Origin: Streptomyces lilacinus
Lineage (GTDB): Bacteria; Actinomycetota; Actinomycetes; Streptomycetales; Streptomycetaceae
Reading direction: 5' to 3'
DNA: 11,321 nt
Assembly: GCA_000715685.1 (NCBI GenBank)
Contig: KL569410.1
Coordinates: 4,863-16,183, forward strand
Under the pieces are notes generated by a model, which made no database searches, had not been told where the DNA came from, and saw nothing but the letters and a program-made list of their open reading frames with translations. The position numbers and the translations under genes were made by a program. Shown in pieces: positions 1-6,795 of this stretch; the first letter of the stretch is position 1; every line of letters begins with the position of its first letter.

Positions 1-1
1 C

Positions 2-310
2 CCGCCGCTGCCCGTCATCGAGCCGGAGCGGCGGAAGGCGGCGTGGATCGTGGCGGCGGTGACGGCGCTGGTGCTGGTCGCCGGGGCGACCGCCGGGCTG
101 ATCGCCCTGCGCGACTCCGACGGCACGGGCGGCGGCGGGAGTCCGGGCGGCGGCACCACGTCGACGGCGCCGCGGCAGCCGGGCGAGGAGACGGCGCGGA
201 GCAGTCCGGATCCCGTCACCGGCTCGACGGGGCCGGCGGTCCCGTACCCGACCGAAGAGAGCCCGAGCCCGCGAACGACCTGCGGCGGAGGGTGGGTGAC
301 CTCGTGTTAG
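2..310 (+). CDS. C-terminal fragment of a single-pass membrane protein, function unknown
   Basis: The frame is open from the left edge and ends at TAG 308-310, so only the last 102 residues are present and the start lies outside the window. It reads a short proline-rich stretch, a basic patch (ERRK), then a hydrophobic segment of about 22 residues (from WIVAAVTALVL to GLIAL), which is a clear transmembrane helix. Basic residues before the helix predict a cytoplasmic N-terminus and an outside C-terminus. The outer tail of about 65 residues is low-complexity (Gly/Ser/Thr/Pro) and ends with two cysteines nine residues apart (TTCGGGWVTSC), which could form a disulfide. No catalytic domain is visible in the piece present. 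It ends 23 bases before the lipoprotein gene on the same strand, so the two are probably co-transcribed. The N-terminal part could be a Ser/Thr kinase or another receptor, but that is a guess. Confidence 0.72.
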   Translation, partial: PPLPVIEPERRKAAWIVAAVTALVLVAGATAGLIALRDSDGTGGGGSPGGGTTSTAPRQPGEETARSSPDPVTGSTGPAVPYPTEESPSPRTTCGGGWVTSC

Positions 311-333
311 ACCGACTACCGGGGGTGTGCGCT

Positions 334-1560
334 GTGCAGCGGAAACGGATGACCGTCGGAGCGCTCGTCGTCGTCGCGGGGCTCCTCGCCGGCGGGGGCG
401 CGGTGGGCTGCTCCTCGCCGGCGGGGCGGACGGCGGCCAAGGTGGCCCTGGAGGCGGCGGGGGTGATCGCCGCGAGCCCGTTCGCGCAGGACGCGAACGC
501 CGACCTGAAGGGCGTCAAGGCGGTCACGGGGGCCCGCAGCCGCGGCGCGTTCGGGGGGACGCCCGGCACGACGCGCTGTGACAAGGCGAAGCTGATAGGC
601 CAGATCACCGCCGACCGGGTCAAGGCCGAGGCCTGGGCGAAGATACGGGGCGTGGCCGTCGACCGGATCGCGGACCACATCAAGGGCCTGATCGAGGAGA
701 TCGTGCCCGAGGACACCCTGGTGAAGAACCACAACTACCAGGGCGACGGGAAGACCGTCGCCTACCCGTCCGTCCTGCAGGCCGGCACCGCGATCCTCCG
801 CCAGCGCGACGACGAGAGCCCCGCGGTCAAGTGCAACTGCGGCAATCCCCTGCTGCAGCCGGACAAGAACATCGACCGCGAGAAGTCCACGTACGTCGGG
901 CAGCGGTGGGAGTCCTTCCAGGTCACCCAGATCACCGTCATCGTCGTGCGCGACGCGGACGAGGGGCCGCGCAAGAAGGTGCAGTACGTCGACGTCCGGC
1001 ACCCCGACCGCGGCTTCGACCGGCCGACGGGCACGGACGGCTCCGCCGACAGCACCCCGTACCCCGTGCCGCCGCCGAAGGCACCGCCGTCCCCGTCGCG
1101 GTCGGCGTCGGGCTCGGGTTCGGCTTCTCCGTCCGGGTCGGAGTCCCCGTCGGCATCGGACTCGCCGTCGTCCGGGACGCCGTCCACGGGCGGGCCGACG
1201 ACGTCGAAGCCGCCCTCCGTGGCACCCTCGTCGCCGTCCCCGGGGAAGCCGTCCACGTCGAAGCCCGCCCCGACCGTGCCGCGGACCGACGGGCCCACGC
1301 GGGTGCCCCCGGCGACGAGCAGGGCACCGGAGCCGACGCGTACGGCTCTGGCGCCCTCGCCCGCACGAACCATCACCGCGGCGCCGACCCGCGCGGTCAC
1401 CCGCGAACCCACCCACGCGGTGACCCGCGAGGCCACGCGCGAGCCGACCCACGCCGTCACCCGGGAACCCACTCACGCCGTCCCCCGTGAGCCCACCCGC
1501 GTGCCCGCTACGCCCGAAGGCGGGCATCCTCCCGGGCCCGCTCGAAGTGCGCTTCCGTGA
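334..1560 (+). CDS. DUF6777-type secreted lipoprotein with a Pro/Ser/Thr-rich repeat tail
   Basis: Predicted 408-residue lipoprotein of unknown function. GTG 334 is chosen because it gives the basic n-region (QRKR) and has a G-rich ribosome site at 321-325; ATG 349 is an alternative five codons in. A hydrophobic h-region follows and then the lipobox GAVGC with lipidated Cys26 (codon 409-411), so the mature protein should be anchored outside the membrane. Residues about 75-220 hold the conserved domain: GGTPGTTRCDKAKL near the start and VKCNCGNPL later, with four domain cysteines in total if Cys26 is counted. From memory these motifs match the DUF6777 family of Streptomyces; no search was run. 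The last 170 or so residues are low-complexity Ser/Pro/Thr, ending in repeats of TREPTHAV, probably a cell-wall-spanning stalk. It follows the membrane-protein gene by 23 bases. Its 3' end overlaps the convergent ferritin-like gene by 53 bases. Confidence 0.78.
   Translation: MQRKRMTVGALVVVAGLLAGGGAVGCSSPAGRTAAKVALEAAGVIAASPFAQDANADLKGVKAVTGARSRGAFGGTPGTTRCDKAKLIGQITADRVKAEAWAKIRGVAVDRIADHIKGLIEEIVPEDTLVKNHNYQGDGKTVAYPSVLQAGTAILRQRDDESPAVKCNCGNPLLQPDKNIDREKSTYVGQRWESFQVTQITVIVVRDADEGPRKKVQYVDVRHPDRGFDRPTGTDGSADSTPYPVPPPKAPPSPSRSASGSGSASPSGSESPSASDSPSSGTPSTGGPTTSKPPSVAPSSPSPGKPSTSKPAPTVPRTDGPTRVPPATSRAPEPTRTALAPSPARTITAAPTRAVTREPTHAVTREATREPTHAVTREPTHAVPREPTRVPATPEGGHPPGPARSALP
1387..1503 (+). 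repeat. Degenerate 24-bp coding repeat (TREPTHAV units) in the lipoprotein tail
   Basis: In the lipoprotein frame the DNA encodes TRAV, TREPTHAV, TREA, TREPTHAV, TREPTHAV, PREPTRV in succession. The unit is eight codons, with a half unit (TREA) inserted. Synonymous positions differ between copies (gaa/gag, gcg/gcc, acc/act), so the repeat is kept at protein level rather than being a fresh duplication. Alternating acidic and basic charges with regular prolines suggest an extended stalk. Confidence 0.75.
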
Positions 1561-2635
1561 CCTCGTACGTGGGGCTCGCGTACAGCCCCAGGGCCGCCTT
1601 GGCGGGGTCGGGGTGCGGGTTGCGGCACAGCCGCTCGGCGAGGTCGCGGAGCTCGAGCATGGTCGGCACGGTGGTGCGGATCGCCGCCGGGTCGCCGGTG
1701 AAGGCCGACTCGAGGACGCACAGCAGCCGCGCGTAGACCTGGTTGAACCGCTCGGCGGCGCGGCGCACCGCGCTGCCGGGCGGGTAGTGGGCGACCTTGG
1801 CCGCCGGGTCGATGGGGTGGACCTCGCGCCAGCCGACGTCGACGGCCGGGCCGGTGGGGCCGGAGGCGGGGGTGTCGTGCGGCCCGTAGGCACGTTGTCG
1901 GCGGATCTCGTCGAAGCGGAAGTAGTGGGCGGGTTGGCGGGTCTCGCCGAAGAGCTGGTCGTCGGAGTCGTAGACGGTCCGGCTGACGCCCTCGCCCTGC
2001 TCGGCGATTGCGCGCAGGGCCTTGAGCGCGGAGTCGAGACCGGTGACGGCGAAGACCTCGCCGCCCGAGTTGTAGAAGTCGCGCGGCCCCACCTGGCGGG
2101 CGGGGTCGCCGCGGAAGAGCTCGTGCTCGCCGAGTTCGGCGGTCAGGCGGAGCACGCCCTCGCGGATGGTGGCGTAGAACTGCCCGACCGAGGTCCAGCC
2201 GTCGTCCTCCCCCACCGACGGGTGGCCGGGCGGCTCGGCCACGTACTCCGGCCGCTCGATGTACAGGAAGGTCTCCAGCGCGTCGACGCCGAAGTGGCGC
2301 AGGGCGATGGGGACCTTGTCCCTGCTGAAGGGCAGCAGGGCCGGGTAGTCCATGACGAATTGCGAGTTCGCGACCAGGGGGTCTCCGTCGACGGCGTTGA
2401 GGAGGTTGGCGACGAGCGTCATGTGCAGCATCTCCTCGAGGACGATGCCGCGGATGGCGTAGAAGGCGGGCCGGTTGGTGCCGGCGCGGACCGAGTACAT
2501 GGCGGTCAGGTAGGGCGGGATGGTCAGGTGTTCCAGCGTCAGCGCGGCCTGCAGGAAGAGCTGGAGGTCGGCGCGGTCGCGCGGGACCCGGAAGGGCGGT
2601 TCCGCGAGCGTCGAGGGCGCGGGGGTCGCTGTCAT
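1508..2635 (-). CDS. Stand-alone ferritin-like protein related to the VioB/RebD iminophenyl-pyruvate dimer synthase domain
   Basis: Predicted 375-residue soluble protein. The N-terminal half matches the 'Ferritin-like' domain family (PF12902 type, shared with VioB and RebD): QAALTLEHLTIPPYLTAMYS at residues 29-48 and VLEEMLHMTLVANLLNA at 65-81. Candidate metal ligands are Glu35, Glu68 and His71 (ExxH), with Glu212 in the EQGEG motif, and His237 and Glu243 in HYFRFDEI, giving a four-helix diiron-type set. VioB and RebD are about 1000 residues long, so this is only the ferritin-like core plus a C-terminal helical extension. No signal peptide is visible, so it should be cytoplasmic. The ATG at 2635 overlaps the stop of the GMC gene (ATGA, 2632-2635), indicating translational coupling. 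Its role with the flavoenzyme is unknown: it may be an oxygen-dependent partner, an electron acceptor or a peroxide scavenger. Family assignment is firm, function is not. Confidence 0.88.
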   Translation of the reverse strand: MTATPAPSTLAEPPFRVPRDRADLQLFLQAALTLEHLTIPPYLTAMYSVRAGTNRPAFYAIRGIVLEEMLHMTLVANLLNAVDGDPLVANSQFVMDYPALLPFSRDKVPIALRHFGVDALETFLYIERPEYVAEPPGHPSVGEDDGWTSVGQFYATIREGVLRLTAELGEHELFRGDPARQVGPRDFYNSGGEVFAVTGLDSALKALRAIAEQGEGVSRTVYDSDDQLFGETRQPAHYFRFDEIRRQRAYGPHDTPASGPTGPAVDVGWREVHPIDPAAKVAHYPPGSAVRRAAERFNQVYARLLCVLESAFTGDPAAIRTTVPTMLELRDLAERLCRNPHPDPAKAALGLYASPTYEVTEAHFERAREDARLRA

Positions 2636-4504
2636 GGCTGTCCTTCCGGGAGGCGGACGACGGCCGGTCGGCGCAGCTCCCTGAGGTCGCGGTCGATCTG
2701 TTCGCAGCTGCGCAGCGCGAGGGCGGCCATGGTCAGGGAGGGGTTGGCGGTGCCCATCGAGGGCATGCTGCCGCAGCCGACGGCGTAGAGGTTGGGGTGG
2801 TCCCAGCAGCGCTGCCAGGGGTCGACGACCGAGGTGGCGGGCGCGTCGCCCATGACGTGGGTGCCGCCGGCGTGGCCGGCGCCCTGGAAGACGTAGTCGC
2901 GGTCGTCGAAGCGGAACCAGCCGGGGGCGAAGGGGCCGGGCGCGTACGCGGTGCGGTCGTCGGCGCCGAGCAGCCGGAAGAGGTGGTCGGAGACGGCCTT
3001 GGCCGCGACCATGCCGCGTTTGACGTGGTCGGACAGGTCGTAGGTGAGGACGGGACGGGGGTTGCCGAGCCGGTCGCGGTGGGCCGGGTCGACGGTGACG
3101 CGGTTGCGGCTCTCGGCGTCCTGCTCGAGGGCGAACTGCAGGCTGAACTGGCGGCCGACGTCCCGGCCGAGGGTCTCGCGCAGTCGGGTGCCGAAGACGC
3201 CCGGCGGGCGCGGTGCCCCGGTGTCGCCGGGGATGCCGAGCAGGCGGGCGACGTCGCTGCCCGGGGAGCCGGCCGACCAGCTCCAGCCCCAGTTGCCGAT
3301 CTCGATGCGGAAGGGGGCGCGGGCGCGCCGGGCGGGGCCGGTGCGGAAGCCCTCGAAGCCGGAGGTGGAGCCGGGGCCGCGGAACGGGCCGGTGGGCCGG
3401 TCCAGCAGGCCCCAGGTGAGCAGCATGGGGTGGTCCAGGAGGTTGCGGCCCACCTGGTCGCTGCTGTTGGCGAGTCCGGAGACGAGGAGCAGCCGGGCGT
3501 TCTCGATGGCGTGGGCGGCGAGGACGACGATGTCGGCCTCGGCGGTGGCGGTGGTGTGGCCGGGGGCGGCGGGGTCGTCGTAGCGCTGGTACTCGACGCC
3601 GAGGACGCGGCCGTTGCGGTCGGCGAGGACCCGGCTGACGACGGCGTGGGTGACGAGGGTGACGCGCCGGCTCCAGGTGGCCTGGGTCTTGAGGGGGGTG
3701 TACTTCGCCTGCACGGGACAGATGGGGGTGCAGGAGGCGTTGCCGACGCAGCGCTCGCCGTAGTTGGGCAGTCCGGCCGCGCCGGCGGGGCGGTAGCCGC
3801 GGCCCCCGTCGTAATGGGGGTTGGGGGTGCTGTTGCGGGCGTGCGGGGTGGTGACCACGCGCAGGGTGGTCTCCGGGGCGTCCGGGGTCTCCCGGATCGT
3901 GGTGCCGTCGAGGCGGGTGGCGAGGAGGTGGTCGAGGTGGCTGCGGGGGATCCTGCGCATGGGGTAGTCGTAGCCGGGCGGGAAGGGCAGGCCGATGGCG
4001 TCGCTCTGCTCGGCGGCGTCGCCCGCGGCGCCCAGGGCGTGCTCGGCGACGCGGTAGTGGGGCTCGAGGTCGGCGTAGCCGAGGGGCCAGTCGCGGCCGT
4101 AGCCGTAGGCGCTCCGGACGGTGAAGTCGTCGGGGTGCATGCGGGGGACGAGGCCCATCCAGTGCAGGGCGGTGCCGCCGGTGGCGCGCTGGTAGTCGCT
4201 GGCGTAGGGCAGGGCGCCGTTCTGGAGGAAGTAGCCGGTGGCGCGGTAGCCGCCCTCGGGCAGGCCCTGGAGGTCGAGGACGTCCGGGGAGGGGGCGGCG
4301 GCGTTGGCCCGGTAGGGGGAGTTGGGGACCTTGGCGAGGGCGGCGTAGTAGGTGTTCATGGCGTCGAGGTGGCCCGGCCAGGTGTCCAGGGTGCGGGTGC
4401 CGGCCTCCAGGACGAGGACGCGCCGGCCGCGGTCGCCGAGGTGCTTGGCCACGAGGGAGCCGGCGAGCCCGGCGCCGACGACGATGACGTCGGGAGCCGG
4501 TCAT
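2632..4504 (-). CDS. GMC-family FAD dehydrogenase catalytic subunit (FAD-glucose/fructose/sorbitol dehydrogenase type) with a frame anomaly at its start
   Basis: Flavin dehydrogenase oxidising an alcohol or sugar-like substrate, identity unknown. Motifs in order: the FAD-binding Rossmann motif VVGAGLAGS and LVLEAG; GGTALHW; GYGRDWP; CVGNASCTPIC, whose three Cys (codons 3748-3750, 3730-3732, 3718-3720) have the C-x5-C-x3-C spacing of the [3Fe-4S] site in Burkholderia FAD-glucose dehydrogenase alpha subunit; ANSSDQVGRNLLDHP; and C-terminal GTHVMG and NPSLTMAALALR carrying the predicted catalytic His and Asn. No signal peptide is seen. The main frame is open from 4500 down to the stop at 2632, but its first in-frame start is GTG 4452, inside the Rossmann motif, which would destroy it. 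The natural ATG at 4504 overlaps the upstream stop but is one base out of frame; removing one C of the CCC at 4492-4494 gives MTGSDVIVVGAG and 623 residues. Coordinates follow that reading. The gene is coupled to the ferritin-like gene by ATGA. Confidence 0.85.
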
Positions 4505-4995
4505 GCCGGTCCCTCCGCGGGCCGGGCGGGGGCGGCGGGCGGCGGGTCGGACCAGGTGCCGAAGCCGGGCGGTTTGGCGCCCGGCGGGTGGCCGTGGAAG
4601 GTGCGCCAGGCCAGGCCCTCGACGTAGGCCTCGGGCGAGACGACGAACGCGGTGTTGGGCTTCTCCCTGCCGAGCGCGGCGTGGGTGGACCGGGCGAGCG
4701 GCGGCCAGACGCCCAGGTACCACAGGTGGGTGATGGCGCGGGCGATGTCGCGGGAGACCTCGTCGGTGAGGCCCTCGGGGTCTCCCCCGGCGGCGGCCAG
4801 GTCCTCGAGGAAGCGGCCCACGGCCGGCCGACCCACCTGCTCGAGGGTGGTGTCGTGGTACGCGCGGACCATGCCGGTGGCGCGCAGCTCGAAGGCGTCG
4901 AAGCCGGTGAGGCGGACCGAGACGTCGACGAACCCCGCGCATTCCGCGGGGTCGTCGGCGGCCTCCGGCTGTGGGGCGGTTTGCTGGGAATCCAT
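4501..4995 (-). CDS. Small gamma-type subunit of a GMC sugar/alcohol dehydrogenase (sorbitol dehydrogenase family, PF12318-like), without Tat signal
   Basis: Predicted 164-residue partner of the GMC flavoprotein encoded immediately downstream. The ATG at 4995 has a GGGGAG ribosome site (5003-5008, spacing 7). The WYLGV motif in the middle, a tyrosine-containing helix (VSPEAYVEGLAW) and the terminal PGFGTWSDPP match the WYLG and PGFW-type motifs of FAD-glucose dehydrogenase gamma subunits, as far as I can recall that sequence. Length also fits (about 160-170). In known systems this subunit carries a Tat signal and carries the catalytic subunit across the membrane. Here the N-terminus is acidic (residues 1-20 have no twin arginine and no hydrophobic core), so a cytoplasmic complex is inferred. 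The C-terminus is a Pro/Ala-rich tail ending at TGA 4501-4503, after which the same frame runs directly into the GMC Rossmann motif. Confidence 0.78.
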   Translation of the reverse strand: MDSQQTAPQPEAADDPAECAGFVDVSVRLTGFDAFELRATGMVRAYHDTTLEQVGRPAVGRFLEDLAAAGGDPEGLTDEVSRDIARAITHLWYLGVWPPLARSTHAALGREKPNTAFVVSPEAYVEGLAWRTFHGHPPGAKPPGFGTWSDPPPAAPARPAEGPA

Positions 4996-5115
4996 GGTGT
5001 AGCTCCCCCCGTTGGCATGACTGCCGCTTTTCTAGCGGAGAGTCGGCATTGGGCGGAAGGGTTCGCGAACGGCCTTCACCTGCAAGGGGGTTGCAGCACG
5101 GAAACGCCTGATCCG
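4996..5115 (-). promoter_or_regulatory. 120-bp leader of the dehydrogenase operon with three dyad symmetries
   Basis: This gap lies between the dehydratase stop and the gamma-subunit start, both on the minus strand. It holds TGCAA-GGGGG-TTGCA (5081-5095), the perfect 10-bp palindrome GTTCGCGAAC (5061-5070) flanked by GAAGG (5056-5060) and CCTTC (5073-5077), and the hairpin CCGCT-TTTCT-AGCGG (5024-5038). The central dyad could be an operator or the stem of a terminator for the dehydratase gene. I see no convincing -35/-10 pair, so promoter placement is left open. Confidence 0.4.
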
Positions 5116-6057
5116 CTAGCGTCGCACGAGGTCGCTGGGGTCGGTGTTGGCACCGCACACCACCACCGCCACGCGCTCGCCGGCGGCGGGGACGTAGGCG
5201 GCCCGTTCTCCCCCGGCGAGCGCCGCGAGGGCGGCGGCCCCGGCGTGTTCGACGGCCAGGCGGCGGTCGTCCCACAGCGCCTGGCGGGCGCGGACGATCT
5301 CGGCGTCCGGTACGAGCACGGTCCGCACGCCGGCGTCCCCGGCGACGCGCAGGGCGGTCTCGGACACCCGCCGGGCGCCGAGCGCGTCGGCCGCGACGGA
5401 GTCGACGGTCACGTCGACGACGCGACCGGCCGCCAGCGCGGCGTGCAGCGCCCGGCAGTTCTCCGGCTCGACGGCCACGGTGCGGATGCCGTGCGCCCGG
5501 GCGGCGGTGGCGACTCCGGCGAACAGCCCGCCGCCGCCCACCGCGACGACGACGGTGTCCAGCCCGGGGACGCGCTCGCGGATCTCGTCGAGCAGGGTGC
5601 CCGCGCCGGCCGCGATCAGCGGGTGGTCGTAGGCGTGGCTGGCCAGGGCGCCGGTGGTCCGGGCGAACTCCTCGCAGGCGGCGAGCGCCTGGGCGTACTC
5701 GGTGCCCACGAGCCGTACGTCGGCGCCGTAGCCGCGCAGCTTGGCGACCTTGACGTGCGGCGCGTTCTCGGGCAGGAACACGGTGGCGCGCACGCCCTGC
5801 CGCCGGGCCGCCCAGGCGCAGGCCAGCCCGGCGTTGCCGCCGGAGGCGATGGTCACGCCGGCCGCCGGCAGCGTGCCGGCCTCGCGGTGCGCGGCGAGGA
5901 AGTTGTGGGCGCCGCGGGCCTTGAACGAGCCGGTGTGCTGCATGTGCTCGAGGGCGAGCCAGACGCCGTCCTCGGCGGGGGTGACGGTGACGGGTCGGGT
6001 GTGACCGGCGAGGCGGTCGGCGGCGCGCTCGACGTCGTCGGGGGTGAGCGAGTGCAC
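5116..6057 (-). CDS. PLP-dependent serine/threonine dehydratase (fold type II)
   Basis: Predicted 313-residue cytoplasmic enzyme that would deaminate a hydroxy amino acid (serine or threonine) to a 2-oxo acid. Hallmarks: [10 protein letters not shown] with Schiff-base Lys46; the phosphate/carboxylate loop SGGNAG at 72-77; the glycine loop VGGGGLFAG near 173-181 that binds the PLP phosphate; and VVCGAN near the C-terminus contacting the pyridine ring. The length matches catabolic dehydratases without the regulatory ACT domain of biosynthetic IlvA. GTG 6057 is preferred because GAGGAG (6064-6069) sits six bases upstream and the protein then begins [16 protein letters not shown], a normal family start; the frame stays open to an ATG at 6120 but those 21 extra residues look non-conserved. 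It lies 79 bases downstream of the TetR gene and 120 bases upstream of the dehydrogenase operon, so linkage to either is possible but not shown. A racemase or related fold II enzyme cannot be excluded. Confidence 0.9.
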   Translation of the reverse strand: MHSLTPDDVERAADRLAGHTRPVTVTPAEDGVWLALEHMQHTGSFKARGAHNFLAAHREAGTLPAAGVTIASGGNAGLACAWAARRQGVRATVFLPENAPHVKVAKLRGYGADVRLVGTEYAQALAACEEFARTTGALASHAYDHPLIAAGAGTLLDEIRERVPGLDTVVVAVGGGGLFAGVATAARAHGIRTVAVEPENCRALHAALAAGRVVDVTVDSVAADALGARRVSETALRVAGDAGVRTVLVPDAEIVRARQALWDDRRLAVEHAGAAALAALAGGERAAYVPAAGERVAVVVCGANTDPSDLVRR

Positions 6058-6063
6058 GGATTG

Positions 6064-6069
6064 CTCCTC
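6064..6069 (-). promoter_or_regulatory. Ribosome binding site deciding the dehydratase start
   Basis: On the minus strand GAGGAG lies six bases before GTG 6057. The other in-frame candidate at 6120 has no comparable site, so this settles the shorter reading. Confidence 0.75.
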
Positions 6070-6136
6070 GGAGGTGGATGGATGTGCCACTGATCCTTTC
6101 CCAGCACCGAGCCCTCCCATGAACCAGGGTCACCTC

Positions 6137-6703
6137 TCAGGAAGAGGACCGGGAAAGGAGCAACTCCACCGCCTCCCGCGCCTGCCGCGCCGGCTCGGCG
6201 CCGCCGGTCAGGGCCGCGGTCGTGATCGCCCCTTCGGCGAGGAGCAGGACGTGGTCCGCCAGCGCGGCCGGCGCGTCGGCCTCCGCGACGAGTGCGGCGA
6301 GGTGTCGGCGGAAGGCGTCCTTGTGGGCGCGGGCCGCGGCCGCGACGCCCGGCGAGGTGGCGCCCAGTTCGCCGTAGGAGTTGACGAACGCGCAGCCACG
6401 GAAGCCCGGTTCAGCAAACCACCGGCCGAGCCAGTCGAAGACCGCCAGCAGCCGCTCCCGCCCGGCCGGGCGGTCATCGACGTACCGCTCCAGCGCCGCC
6501 CGCCACCGCTCGTCGCGGCGGCGCAGATACGCCTCGATGAGCGCCTCCTTGGAGGGGAAGAGCTGGTAGAGGCGCTTGAGGGAGATCCCGGAGGCGCCGC
6601 GGATGGCGTCCATGCCGACGGCCTGCAGGCCCCGGGCGTAGAAGAGCTCCTCGGCCGCGTCGAGGGCGCGGGCCTCGATCGCCTGGTCGTCCGCCGGTGC
6701 CAT
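6137..6703 (-). CDS. TetR-family transcriptional repressor
   Basis: Predicted 188-residue regulator. The N-terminal helix-turn-helix is clear: [20 protein letters not shown], then [22 protein letters not shown], the typical TetR recognition-helix region with its Y-x-x-F-x-x-K-E-x-L signature. The C-terminal ligand/dimer domain contains the [10 protein letters not shown] motif common in the YxaF/LmrA-like branch. ATG 6703 is chosen because it has GGGGAG just upstream and gives a short N-terminal arm. The longer in-frame ATG at 6739 would lie inside an operator. The gene diverges from the DUF1348 gene; two near-identical palindromes between them are the expected binding sites, implying repression of DUF1348 and autoregulation, probably relieved by a small ligand. 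The stop is 79 bases before the dehydratase start on the same strand, so read-through is possible. Confidence 0.92.
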   Translation of the reverse strand: MAPADDQAIEARALDAAEELFYARGLQAVGMDAIRGASGISLKRLYQLFPSKEALIEAYLRRRDERWRAALERYVDDRPAGRERLLAVFDWLGRWFAEPGFRGCAFVNSYGELGATSPGVAAAARAHKDAFRRHLAALVAEADAPAALADHVLLLAEGAITTAALTGGAEPARQAREAVELLLSRSSS

Positions 6704-6724
6704 GCCGTCTCCCCGTCCCTCTCC

Positions 6725-6753
6725 TTGCGCGAGAACCATCGTTCTCCTACGCT
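6725..6753 (+). promoter_or_regulatory. Predicted promoter of the DUF1348 gene
   Basis: TTGCGC (6725-6730) and TACGCT (6748-6753) are separated by exactly 17 bases and resemble vegetative sigma-factor elements. The spacer is filled by a TetR-type palindrome, the usual arrangement for steric repression. The start of transcription would fall near 6760, about 73 bases before the gene. Confidence 0.55.
6731..6746. promoter_or_regulatory. TetR operator 1
   Basis: GAGAAC-CATC-GTTCTC is a perfect 6-bp inverted repeat around a 4-base spacer. The arms are the same as those of operator 2. It occupies the space between the predicted -35 and -10 of the DUF1348 promoter. Confidence 0.8.
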
Positions 6754-6765
6754 ACCGCACACCCC

Positions 6766-6783
6766 GGAGAACGACCGTTCTCC
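6766..6783. promoter_or_regulatory. TetR operator 2
   Basis: GGAGAACG-AC-CGTTCTCC is a perfect 8-bp inverted repeat with a 2-base centre. It shares the core GAGAAC...GTTCTC with operator 1, and the two centres are 36 bases apart. It falls in the DUF1348 leader, and upstream of the tetR gene, so it could control both directions. Confidence 0.82.
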
Positions 6784-6795
6784 GCGCGGTGACCG

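Noticed and set aside
1387..1503. Possible CRISPR-like or mobile-element repeat
   Set aside because: The units are contiguous, in frame, without spacers, and vary only at synonymous or conservative positions; it is a protein repeat.
1487..2788. A plus-strand open frame of 433 codons
   Set aside because: It is antisense to the ferritin-like gene, with no recognisable motif and Gly/Val-rich shadow composition.
3212..3419. Several small plus-strand frames within the GMC gene (for example 3044-3583 and 3213-3419)
   Set aside because: They are shadows of the GMC coding strand, with Arg/Ser/Pro-rich content and no start signals.
2797..6093. A 1098-codon plus-strand open frame antisense to the dehydrogenase operon and dehydratase
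   Set aside because: Composition is Gly/Val/Ala/Glu-rich low complexity, the mirror of third-position GC bias on the other strand. The minus-strand genes have clear family motifs.
1508..6133. A 1541-codon minus-strand open frame running through four genes and ending as the ferritin-like protein
   Set aside because: Only the last 375 codons look like protein; the rest is Arg/Pro-rich out-of-frame reading of the dehydratase, gamma and GMC genes. It stays open because of the GC content and the ATGA overlaps.
6137..6739. Longer TetR gene starting at the ATG at 6739
   Set aside because: That ATG lies inside operator 1 and has a poorer start context; ATG 6703 has GGGGAG upstream and a normal N-terminal length.
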